From an uncultured Clostridia bacterium (lineage in GTDB: Bacteria; Bacillota; Clostridia; Christensenellales; DTU072): a stretch of 18,148 nt of DNA. This document shows positions 1-7,162 of the stretch, piece after piece. The notes under the pieces are model-generated. The model worked only from the letters and a program-made list of their open reading frames with translations, did not search any database and was not told where the DNA came from. Made by a program: the position numbers and the translations under genes. The stretch covers positions 1 through 18,148 of the forward strand of contig CAKRAY010000018.1 in NCBI GenBank assembly GCA_934296355.1. Reading direction: 5' to 3'. Positions within the stretch are counted from its first letter, which is position 1. Each line of letters starts with the position of its first letter.

Positions 1-2
1 AA

Positions 3-752
3 ATAAGCGGACGAATTTACGGAAAAAAGCGTTTAGCGGGCATTTATAGAGCAAAAGGATACTTGGATGAAGGTTTCGGAACATTCTATTTGGAACTAAA
101 TAAAAACGGAACGCTTGAAGGATATTGGTCGGGTTACGATAACGAAAACAATGACATAACTACGGGTAGATATATTTTCAAAAAGCAAAACAATGCCAAT
201 AAGGTAAGAGAAGCTAAGGTTTCTGACTTTCCCGCCATTACGCGTATTGCCGATAATCAACTGGGAAAAAACTATATTACAGAAAACTTTCTTAAAGAAG
301 TCATAGATGAAGACGACGCTACTTTTTGTATAGTGGCATTTAATTCGGAAATCAATAAAGTTGTTGGCTTTTGTATTTGTAGGGAAGTAGATTACAAGGA
401 ACTAAAGGAAATTACACTCGGAAAGGATATAAATGAATTAAAATTCGAGAATAAAATCGGTATTGTTAAAACGGTTGCCGTTGATGAACGTTTTAAAAAC
501 CTAGGATTAGGTTCGATGCTGGTTAGCGAGTGTTTAACCTTAATGGAGAAGCGAGGCGTACATTGTTTTGCTTCACCGGCATGGAAGCATGCGGGAATAA
601 TAAATATTGCTTCTATTTTGGAAAAGTGCGGGTTTGAGAATGTTTTGGAAATTCCCAATTATTGGTATGAAAGTAGCATAAAAGAGGGCTTTAATTGTCC
701 AAGTTGTGGCAATCCGTGCCATTGCAGTTGCGTAATCTATGTAAAAATTTAA
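3..752 (+). CDS. GNAT acetyltransferase with N-terminal beta-rich domain (5' partial)
   Basis: The reading frame is open to the left edge, so the true start lies outside. The TTG at 63 is only an internal possibility. The first ~60 visible residues form a Gly/Tyr-rich, beta-strand-like stretch (GTFYLELNKNGTLEGYW, then GRYIF). It resembles the lipocalin-like modules that follow sensor domains in Firmicute proteins; this is inference. From about residue 48 after the TTG comes a GNAT fold: KVREAKVSDFPAI at the start and the acetyl-CoA-binding motif RFKNLGLGSML at residues 143-153, then a conserved C-terminal alpha/beta half. The protein ends in a Cys-rich tail, CPSCGNPCHCSC (residues 212-223), a possible metal site. 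GNAT enzymes move an acetyl group from acetyl-CoA to an amine; the substrate here is unknown. It is convergent with the NACHT gene. Confidence 0.8.
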   Translation: MSGRIYGKKRLAGIYRAKGYLDEGFGTFYLELNKNGTLEGYWSGYDNENNDITTGRYIFKKQNNANKVREAKVSDFPAITRIADNQLGKNYITENFLKEVIDEDDATFCIVAFNSEINKVVGFCICREVDYKELKEITLGKDINELKFENKIGIVKTVAVDERFKNLGLGSMLVSECLTLMEKRGVHCFASPAWKHAGIINIASILEKCGFENVLEIPNYWYESSIKEGFNCPSCGNPCHCSCVIYVKI

Positions 753-918
753 AAATGGGTTGTAATATTTGGAAACAATATCGCGTAAAAATGCGCGATA
801 GGACGATAACAAGAAATACCGGGAATACAACAGGTCACACGCGTTTGATTTTCTCAAAAAAAATCGTCTAACTTATATGGAAAAGTAATTAAGGAAAAAC
901 TTTCAAATCGACGAGTCC

Positions 919-947
919 AAGCAGGTTTTGCTCTGCAAAACCTGCTT
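919..947. terminator. Perfect hairpin between convergent genes
   Basis: A perfect 13-bp inverted repeat (919-931 with 935-947, core GCAGGTTTTGC) has a 3-base loop. It lies between the plus-strand acetyltransferase and the minus-strand NACHT gene, where a shared terminator is expected. No clear T-run follows on either strand, so factor-independent termination is not certain. A second, smaller hairpin (ATCGCG/CGCGAT) sits at about 780-799. The rest of 753-998 shows nothing I can name. Confidence 0.45.
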
Positions 948-998
948 ATAAACACATCAAAAATCATTACGCTAAGCGCTAAGAGCTCGCATATTTAA

Positions 999-3900
999 TT
1001 AACGATTTTTAGAACTTGCGTATTGAATTTTCAAACACCCGTCAAAAGCGGATTCGCTTATTATGATGTTTTCATGATTTTCCGGAAGCGTAACGATAAG
1101 GTTAGGACAATACGCAAAAGCATAGTCTCCAATTTCTTTAACCGATTCGGGTATGGTAATTTCTTGTAGTTTAGAACAGTTAGTAAAAGCCGATAGACCT
1201 ATATACTCGAGATTGTTGGATTTGGAGAAATCAATTTTTTCAAGATTAGCACAATAGGCAAAAGCACTAGGCCCTATCTGTTTGAGCGATTTAGGTGTTT
1301 TAATTGATTGTAGCTTAGAACATTGAAAAAATGTATGTCTACTTAAATATATCACATTGTCGGGAATGGTGATTGTTTTAAGACTAGTACAATAGGCAAA
1401 AGCAAACATTTCTATTGCATTAAGAGATTCTGGCAGATTAATTTCTATAAGATCATTGTTGCAGCCGCAAGCAAAAGCCGCTATGCGTTTTAGCTTGTCC
1501 GGAAAATGTATATTACTATTCTCATTACGATGTAATAAAACGGTATACCCAGAATTATCTTTATAATAGAATAAACCGTCTTCAAATATATAATTAGGAT
1601 TGCCGTCTTGAATGATCACAAAAGGATCAAAGTAAGATAAATATTGAGTTTCTTTAGTAAAATTTGAAGGTATAGCTATGCAAGAGGATCGATATAAAGA
1701 GTGGGAAACGGTAGCATAACGTAATCCAATTTTGAAAGCAGAAAAAAGATATCTGTTATCGTAATAGTTGTCATCGTCATAAGAAAACGGGTATAGTTTA
1801 TCTTTATATTTTTCACTTGTGTCTTCATAATAATTTCCTTTCAAGATTGAACTGAGTTCTTCTAATAAGCGGTATTCAAGACTGTCTAGCGGGTAATTTC
1901 CCGATTTTAAAAGATTATCGCATGCTTGCGCGTATTCGTTTTCCTCGTCGTCGCTATATTCTATTGCGTAATAGAATAAGTCGTCGTATGGATTAACGGA
2001 AGTTTTAGGATCAAAATTGTTTTGGTGTAAGTTTTTCGAGTCAAATTGCGTCAACCGAGCAAGAAGAAATTTCTTTGCCGAGATCCGTATTTCATTGTTA
2101 TTTCCATTGTAATTTGGTATATATTCTATGGCCCTACAAATAAGGGTAAGCAAAGAATATCTGTTTTGGTTTTTAGGTATAATAAGATTGTTTGGATTAG
2201 TTTTTATTTCATAATCAAAATCGAGAGCATAAGAAAGAACGGAATCTAGCAATTCAATTTTGGAATACTTTCCTATAAAATAAAGAAGGTATTGTAAAAT
2301 TCGTGTGTTGATTGCTAATTCTAAAAGGTTGTTATCTATTTCTTGCGAATTTGATAAATCAAGATATATACCGTATGCTAAAAAGTAATCTTGAAAACTC
2401 GCGTGTACGAACAGTAGGTTATTGTTTTGTATGAATAGTCTATACTCATCGACACTGTTGGGATGATCTTTTCCAATTGTTATATTGATTGTATTATCAT
2501 CGAGAATTTTACCTTTATGCTGTTCTAATGCGAGATTAGCGAAGATGGACATTAAGGCTGAGTATCTATTACGTATACGCTGATCATAATTAGGACCATA
2601 TCTGTTTGTAGTAATGTCTACGCGGAAGACATTGATAATAAGCGTATCCAAAGCCTCGATATGGTTTCGAGGAAGCGCGCCGTTATTACAGTATTGCTGA
2701 AAAACGAATCCGAGGATGAAAGGCACGCGAGAAGTATTCTGATAAGAAGAATTTTCTTCTTCTTTGGCTTTAACGGCAGCCAAAAAACTTTCTGCTTTGG
2801 ATTTTCCTATTATTTCGGATCCGATTATTTTTCTAAGTCTTTCGATATAATCTCCCAACAATTTGTCGTCAAGATATTCTACGGTATACTTATCGAAGCT
2901 CGATAAATTAAGCGGTAGGTCCGGACGCGTCGAAAGAATGATAGCGGCGCCATTGCAAGAGTTTAACTTTTCCAATAAGATTTTCGCGACGTCATTAGGT
3001 ATTTCGTCTAACCCGTCCAAAAATAGGACGCAATTTTCCGGGGCTTTCTCTATTGCTTGTTTAAAGATTTCGGCGAATTGCTCGTTAGACGTTCCGCTAT
3101 AGCGTCTATTGCATATGACACCGGCAAGAATGTCGGCGAGGCTTTGGTCTTCTAAATCAAGCTCCGTATTTCTTATTTCTTTGCATGAGAAGAAAAAAGG
3201 GAACGGGTTTTTTACGTGGAGAGTATCTCCTAAATTTAAGGCAAGATCTAAGTATAACTTTTTCAGAATCGTACTTTTGCCTTGTCCCGCGGTTCCTTCG
3301 ACCAAGACGCGTTTTTGTTTTTTTTCGATGACTTTCTTTACTAGCTCAGAGGCTTTTATTTTCTCAACGGTTTTATCTTTATCGGCGCGCTCATGCTTTA
3401 ATTTTAAGTCTAAATAGAAATCATCGCCGTTGTTGTTTATAAGGTTTGTCTTATATGTTTTATCGGAAAGCGTGACGTTAATTTGGTTAACGCGCGATTT
3501 TTCGCACTCAAGGAATTTTTTGGCGTTTTCAGACGCGTCGGCGTTAAACCATTCTGTAAAGCTTAGATACTCATAAACAATGCGATCGATTATTTTACGA
3601 TTATCCCATTTTGTGTTTATTATCAAATCTTTTTCGTCCTTAGCACCAAGCCATTCTAATAAAGTATTCAGGTATTCTGGTGTAGTACCGGTTTCGTTTG
3701 AACCGTATGGGTTTTCTCGCATTTTTATGTTTTTCAAAGCCGGTTGCAAATTACCTTTATATTTCCTATTGGGGGCCGGTTGAAATCTAAACGCTAAGAT
3801 AATTAAAGCCGTTATGACCTTTGGAAGCAAATTAATCTTAATTTTATTGCTATCGTTTAAAAGAGCGGGGCAAGATATTCTATCCGCTTCGTTGTTCCAA

Positions 3901-4385
3901 ATATTAGTTTTTTCAGAGTCAATAAGGTTTTTTATGCGTTCAAGTAGGTCGCTTTGCTCGACGGGACTTAGTCTACTCATAATATTCCTATATACTGCGT
4001 TGTCATAAGCACAATCTGCTGGATCTTCCGGATTGTTAATTAGTATAGGACAAGCGAATCGTATGAAATTATTAAAAAAGAGAGCAGTCACAAGAGACGC
4101 GCGTTTTAAATTAATACCGCGACCGTCAATACGATTATTGTCAATAGTCTCACCATAAGTACCGTTTGTAAAGTTGGTTATTGGTCCGTTGTCGATAGTA
4201 GTATCTTTATCACAACCAGGAGCAAAATCAAAAATATAATGTTCTATATTATGGTCATGTTCTTCAGTATTTAGTATTATAGGGTTAAAATCTTTTTTTC
4301 CAGCACCACCTCTTAAACATGTAAAGAGTGTGTTTAAATTATATTTTAAGGGTTCTAAGGTTAAGGGTTCTAAGGTCGCGCTCAT
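999..4385 (-). CDS. Bacterial NLR-like protein: NACHT NTPase with BspA-type LRRs
   Basis: A 1128-aa STAND-family NTPase. Residues 1-350 form an N-terminal region I do not recognise, probably effector or sensor. A NACHT domain follows: Walker A GTAGQGKST (364-372), Walker B with acidic tail VLFLDGLDEI (453-462), sensor STRP (485-488). The winged-helix hallmark FVHASFQDYF is at 659-668, then a helical stretch. About residues 965-1128 carry five or so BspA-type leucine-rich repeats (units like SLKTITIPDNV...AFAYC). Such bacterial NACHT proteins are known anti-phage sensors that oligomerise on detecting a trigger and then kill or arrest the cell; a role here is by family analogy. The start is set by AAAGGAG about 9 bases upstream of ATG. 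The gene looks more AT-rich than its neighbours, consistent with transfer. A 15-bp tandem duplication encodes LEPLTLEPL at residues 5-13. Confidence 0.88.
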   Translation of the reverse strand: MSATLEPLTLEPLKYNLNTLFTCLRGGAGKKDFNPIILNTEEHDHNIEHYIFDFAPGCDKDTTIDNGPITNFTNGTYGETIDNNRIDGRGINLKRASLVTALFFNNFIRFACPILINNPEDPADCAYDNAVYRNIMSRLSPVEQSDLLERIKNLIDSEKTNIWNNEADRISCPALLNDSNKIKINLLPKVITALIILAFRFQPAPNRKYKGNLQPALKNIKMRENPYGSNETGTTPEYLNTLLEWLGAKDEKDLIINTKWDNRKIIDRIVYEYLSFTEWFNADASENAKKFLECEKSRVNQINVTLSDKTYKTNLINNNGDDFYLDLKLKHERADKDKTVEKIKASELVKKVIEKKQKRVLVEGTAGQGKSTILKKLYLDLALNLGDTLHVKNPFPFFFSCKEIRNTELDLEDQSLADILAGVICNRRYSGTSNEQFAEIFKQAIEKAPENCVLFLDGLDEIPNDVAKILLEKLNSCNGAAIILSTRPDLPLNLSSFDKYTVEYLDDKLLGDYIERLRKIIGSEIIGKSKAESFLAAVKAKEEENSSYQNTSRVPFILGFVFQQYCNNGALPRNHIEALDTLIINVFRVDITTNRYGPNYDQRIRNRYSALMSIFANLALEQHKGKILDDNTINITIGKDHPNSVDEYRLFIQNNNLLFVHASFQDYFLAYGIYLDLSNSQEIDNNLLELAINTRILQYLLYFIGKYSKIELLDSVLSYALDFDYEIKTNPNNLIIPKNQNRYSLLTLICRAIEYIPNYNGNNNEIRISAKKFLLARLTQFDSKNLHQNNFDPKTSVNPYDDLFYYAIEYSDDEENEYAQACDNLLKSGNYPLDSLEYRLLEELSSILKGNYYEDTSEKYKDKLYPFSYDDDNYYDNRYLFSAFKIGLRYATVSHSLYRSSCIAIPSNFTKETQYLSYFDPFVIIQDGNPNYIFEDGLFYYKDNSGYTVLLHRNENSNIHFPDKLKRIAAFACGCNNDLIEINLPESLNAIEMFAFAYCTSLKTITIPDNVIYLSRHTFFQCSKLQSIKTPKSLKQIGPSAFAYCANLEKIDFSKSNNLEYIGLSAFTNCSKLQEITIPESVKEIGDYAFAYCPNLIVTLPENHENIIISESAFDGCLKIQYASSKNR
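4346..4375 (-). repeat. 15-bp tandem duplication at NACHT N-terminus
   Basis: The unit ttaagggttctaagg occurs twice back to back (4346-4360, 4361-4375). It duplicates five codons (LEPLT/LEPLK) right after the NACHT start. It looks like a recent in-frame slippage product. Confidence 0.8.
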
Positions 4386-4412
4386 AATTTAATTCTCCTT
4401 TCTTTTAAAATC

Positions 4413-4441
4413 AGTATACAGCTTAAAGAAGAAAATATCAA
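4413..4441 (-). promoter_or_regulatory. Sigma-A promoter of the NACHT gene
   Basis: Read on the minus strand: TTGATA (4441-4436), 17-bp spacer, TATACT (4418-4413). Each hexamer matches consensus at five of six bases. The transcript would start about 20 bases before the ATG, leaving room for the AAAGGAG site. Confidence 0.7.
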
Positions 4442-4488
4442 TTAAAACCCGGTTTTTTTTGTGTAAAGCACTTTAAAAAATCATGCGT

Positions 4489-4518
4489 TGAATGTTACGT
4501 GAAATTTATGAATGTTAC
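4489..4518. promoter_or_regulatory. Direct repeat TGAATGTTAC, 20 bp apart
   Basis: TGAATGTTAC occurs at 4489-4498 and exactly again at 4509-4518, two helical turns apart on one DNA face. It lies between the two divergent promoters, just upstream of the plus-strand one. This fits a tandem binding site for a regulator of either or both genes. The regulator is not identifiable. Confidence 0.4.
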
Positions 4519-4530
4519 AAAAGATGTGCA

Positions 4531-4559
4531 TTTCAAAACTTTTCGTAATCTGTTAGAAT
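4531..4559 (+). promoter_or_regulatory. Putative promoter of the repeat-protein operon
   Basis: An extended -10 element, TG-T-TAGAAT (4551-4559), lies about 30 bases before a strong AAAGGAGG site and the ATG at 4594. The -35 is weak (TTTCAA at 4531-4536, 17-bp spacer), which would suit activation through the direct repeats just upstream. Confidence 0.45.
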
Positions 4560-4593
4560 CGTGTTAGAAAAATTCATAAAGGAGGTATAACTT

Positions 4594-4950
4594 ATGAAAA
4601 ACAGCAACAATCAGTACGAAATCTTGACCAATGTGGTTTTCCATGGCGGTAGCGTGGAAAAGTTCAGCGACACCGAACTTATCCAAGATGTCACGTTCTA
4701 CGGAGGATCCGAGGAACACGTCGAAGATACCGAACTTATCCAAGACGTCACGTTTCACGGAGGATCCGAGGAACACGTCGAAGATGCCGAACTTATCCAA
4801 GACGTCACGTTCCACGACGTTTTTACGGTTTGGGCATGTCAAAACACGCGTTGCGCGGCTACTTTCAGAACGTGGCACAATCGCGTATGTCCGCTTTGTG
4901 GCTCCAGATTGGCGGCAGAAGCGGCAAGTTATGAGGGCAGATATGCCTAA
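4594..4950 (+). CDS. Small tandem-repeat protein with C-terminal zinc ribbon
   Basis: A 118-aa protein that I cannot assign to a named family. Residues 26-44 and 45-63 are near-identical 19-aa repeats (DTELIQDVTF[YH]GGSEEHVE), residues 64-75 are a partial third copy, and 10-25 is a diverged earlier copy (TNVVFHGGSVEKFS). Three of the four copies contain a Gly-Gly after V.F[HY]. The C-terminal part has two Cys pairs (C82...C87 and CPLCG at 99-103), a probable zinc ribbon. It is the first gene of the JAMM-E1 operon, has a very strong ribosome binding site (AAAGGAGG, 4580s), and is followed by a terminator hairpin, so it is probably made in excess over the downstream enzymes. A role as substrate, tag or adaptor is inference. 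It is not recognisable as a beta-grasp ubiquitin-like protein. Confidence 0.75.
   Translation: MKNSNNQYEILTNVVFHGGSVEKFSDTELIQDVTFYGGSEEHVEDTELIQDVTFHGGSEEHVEDAELIQDVTFHDVFTVWACQNTRCAATFRTWHNRVCPLCGSRLAAEAASYEGRYA
4669..4815 (+). repeat. 57-bp in-frame tandem repeats
   Basis: Units 4669-4725 and 4726-4782 differ at only a few bases, and a partial third unit runs from 4783 to about 4815. Near-identity at the DNA level, including synonymous sites, points to recent expansion of the coding repeat. Confidence 0.9.
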
Positions 4951-4957
4951 TTTGCTC

Positions 4958-4996
4958 AAAGGAGAATCCATCTGACGGATGGGTTCTCCTTTTCTT
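4958..4996 (+). terminator. Strong terminator/attenuator inside the operon
   Basis: The arms AAAGGAGAA (4958-4966) and TTCTCCTTT (4984-4992) pair, with CCATC/GATGG nested inside, followed by TTTTCTTTC. This is a classic intrinsic terminator 8 bases after the repeat-protein stop codon and about 35 bases before the JAMM-E1 gene. I see no new strong promoter in the gap, so the downstream genes are probably expressed by read-through at lower level. Confidence 0.8.
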
Positions 4997-5030
4997 TCAA
5001 TAATATCAACAGAAAAAAATAGGAGGCTAA

Positions 5031-7142
5031 ATGAAAATTACGCGCAAAGTATACGATCAGATTGGTGAAACGCTTGGCAAGATGCGTCCGGAAGAGGGCG
5101 GTCTTTTGCTGACGAACGATGGGGGAAAAACAATAAACAAATTCATTTTTGACTCTGACGGAAAAAAAAGTAGCGTTACATATAGTCCCAACGTTCCTTT
5201 CCTCAATGAACAAATCATTCAAAACAATAAAGACGGTTATTACTTTATAGGCGTTGTACATTCGCATCCAACCGGTTTCAGTCGTCCGTCTATGGGAAAA
5301 GGTACTAACAGTTATCTTAAGGGACGTTCGTATACCGTATCCGATGAGGAGTGTTTTTACAAGCTCCTTGACGGGATGAAAGGAACGAACAAATTGTATT
5401 TCCCCATCGTGCAAAGCGCGTACGGCGGCGGGAAGTACGCCATGAGAATGTTTTATGCGATGAAGACGCAGGACGGAAAGTATATTATCGACGAAGACGT
5501 TCTGGAAATCGTCGATGAAGAAAAGGCGTGGAAACGCGATTACGAATACGTCAACAGACTACTGGGATGCGAAACGTATATCGGGCAAACCGTTATCTTG
5601 GTAGGTCTGGATAAAGCGAGCGGGTGCGCGGAAAGGCTTGCTCGTACGGGCGTTAACTCTTTCATTCTGATCGATGGAGAAAGAGTTTCCGAAGAAGACA
5701 GAAAAGACGTCGCATTCTTTTCCGAAATGGGGACCTATCAAGCCGACGTTGTGGCAAAGAGGATCTTGGATATCAATCCGTTTGCCTCAGTAAAGGTACT
5801 TCGCTTTTATCTGAACGCAAGCATAGACGAAGAAAAGTTCAAGAGTTGGATCGAGGGCGTACAGTGCGAGAAATCCGTGATCTGTCTTTGTTCCGACAAC
5901 AAAGAGGCGCGCAAGACGACGAAGCAATATGCGAGAAAGTATAAACTGCGCGTTGTGGAAACCGTTGAGCGACCCAACACGATCGAGACGTTTATGCTTG
6001 AGCCGAAGAAACGTCGTTCGTTTAGAATCAAGTACTACTATATCAACGACACGCAAAACGACTGGATGATTATGAGCACGCTAAACAGCGCGCGGAGCGA
6101 TGCGATACTTTATGCGCTGAACGGAGAAAAATCCGTTGCGGAGGAACTCGTATCGGAAGAAAAACCGCATCGAGTCATTAAAGTTAACAAATGGGCGAGC
6201 TTGTACAGAGAAGAGGTCATTAAATCCAAAACGGTGGTTGTGGTCGGTTGCGGCGGCTCCAGGTCGTACATTGAGAACCTTGCCCGCTCCGGCATACAAA
6301 GATTCGTCCTTATCGACGGAGATAGATATTCTCCGAGTAACACGCAGACGCAGATGTCGTATTACGGCGATCTGGGACGGAACAAAGCGGAAGTGATCGC
6401 CGAAAAGGTGAAGCAGATCAATCCCAAAGCGGAAGTAATCGTTAAAGCGAGGATGCTTGACGAGAAAGTCCCCGACGAATTGTTCGCGCAATGGGTCGGA
6501 TCCATTATCAAGGATAATCCGGAAGACGTGCTTATTGCGGCGTGTACGGACTCTTTCCACGCGAACGCAAGATGTTCCCGTCTTGCCCTCAAATACGGCT
6601 GTCCGTTCTTGCAAGCCGGGATATATCCCGGGGGAAGAGTGTTGGAGATCGTGTTCTTCCATCCCGCCGTGTCGAAAGTATGTCCGCGTTGTATGCTGGA
6701 AAAGAGGTACAACGCTAATCTAAATGCGGAAGTTAAACCGAAACCCGCCGAATCCGACGGAACGAGCGTGTTCTTTACCGAAGAACTCAATGCGAAGAAA
6801 GGGTATATATCGCTTGGTCTTCTGTTGTACCATACTGATTCCGATCCGAGATACGCCAATTTCTTGGACGATAACAAGTGGGTGTCCCATAACGGGAAAC
6901 ACGTGGAAGACAGGAACTTTATGTTCTACACAATGGACCCCCACTTGGAGAAGCATACCGGGATCCGAGCAAACAAACTGTTTGACAAGTGGGGACAAAT
7001 GCTCGGGAGCAGATATCAGGTCGGCGTATGCTACTTCATGAAGAAGAAACCAAGGAAGAGATGCCCCGACTGCGGAGGAAAGGGAAACTTGCTTTCCGTA
7101 AAAGGAAAGATTCGCGATACGCGCGAAGGAATTTACTATTAA
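5031..7142 (+). CDS. JAMM peptidase fused to tandem ThiF/E1 domains
   Basis: A 703-aa three-domain protein with a good start (TAGGAGG, then ATG). Residues 1-150 are a JAB/JAMM metalloprotease: Glu at 21/22, HSHP at 77-80, and the Ser/Asp part of the motif after an insert (about 87-105). Residues 185-330 are a ThiF fold without catalytic features: the Gly-rich loop reads GLDKASG, the Asp-x-Asp is IDGER, the Asn/Arg motif is gone, and the ATP-contacting Lys is Gln237. Residues 398-560 are an intact adenylation domain: VVVVGCGGS (402-410), LIDGDRYSPSNTQTQ (427-441), Lys452, CTDS (505-508). CPRC (551-554) and CPDC (678-681) probably bind one zinc. E1/ThiF proteins adenylate the C-terminus of a ubiquitin-like or peptide partner; JAMM domains cleave after it. 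It acts in the cytosol, upstream of AAA+ and E2-like genes. Confidence 0.9.
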   Translation: MKITRKVYDQIGETLGKMRPEEGGLLLTNDGGKTINKFIFDSDGKKSSVTYSPNVPFLNEQIIQNNKDGYYFIGVVHSHPTGFSRPSMGKGTNSYLKGRSYTVSDEECFYKLLDGMKGTNKLYFPIVQSAYGGGKYAMRMFYAMKTQDGKYIIDEDVLEIVDEEKAWKRDYEYVNRLLGCETYIGQTVILVGLDKASGCAERLARTGVNSFILIDGERVSEEDRKDVAFFSEMGTYQADVVAKRILDINPFASVKVLRFYLNASIDEEKFKSWIEGVQCEKSVICLCSDNKEARKTTKQYARKYKLRVVETVERPNTIETFMLEPKKRRSFRIKYYYINDTQNDWMIMSTLNSARSDAILYALNGEKSVAEELVSEEKPHRVIKVNKWASLYREEVIKSKTVVVVGCGGSRSYIENLARSGIQRFVLIDGDRYSPSNTQTQMSYYGDLGRNKAEVIAEKVKQINPKAEVIVKARMLDEKVPDELFAQWVGSIIKDNPEDVLIAACTDSFHANARCSRLALKYGCPFLQAGIYPGGRVLEIVFFHPAVSKVCPRCMLEKRYNANLNAEVKPKPAESDGTSVFFTEELNAKKGYISLGLLLYHTDSDPRYANFLDDNKWVSHNGKHVEDRNFMFYTMDPHLEKHTGIRANKLFDKWGQMLGSRYQVGVCYFMKKKPRKRCPDCGGKGNLLSVKGKIRDTREGIYY

Positions 7143-7162
7143 TACATCGAGAGGTAAAAAAA

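Noticed and set aside
755..871. 38-codon basic open frame after the acetyltransferase
   Set aside because: No ribosome site and no similarity to anything recognised.
4669..4815. 57-bp repeats as a CRISPR array
   Set aside because: The units are directly adjacent with no spacers, and they are in-frame coding repeats.
4594..4950. The small protein as a ubiquitin-fold protein
   Set aside because: The repeats are 19 aa each, too short for a beta-grasp fold, and the C-terminus is a zinc ribbon rather than Gly-Gly.
4564..4971. Minus-strand repeat-containing frame opposite the small repeat gene
   Set aside because: The 57-bp repeat unit keeps any frame open on both strands. Only the plus frame has a strong ribosome site, a promoter and a zinc ribbon.
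6081..6877. Long minus-strand open frames opposite the E1 gene
   Set aside because: They lie fully antisense to a gene with clear catalytic motifs, have no ribosome sites and show no domain-like sequence.
6989..7162. Upstream in-frame start for the AAA+ gene
   Set aside because: It lies within the E1 coding region and gives a basic, low-quality extension; the ATG at 7163 has a ribosome site and starts a domain shared with the next gene.
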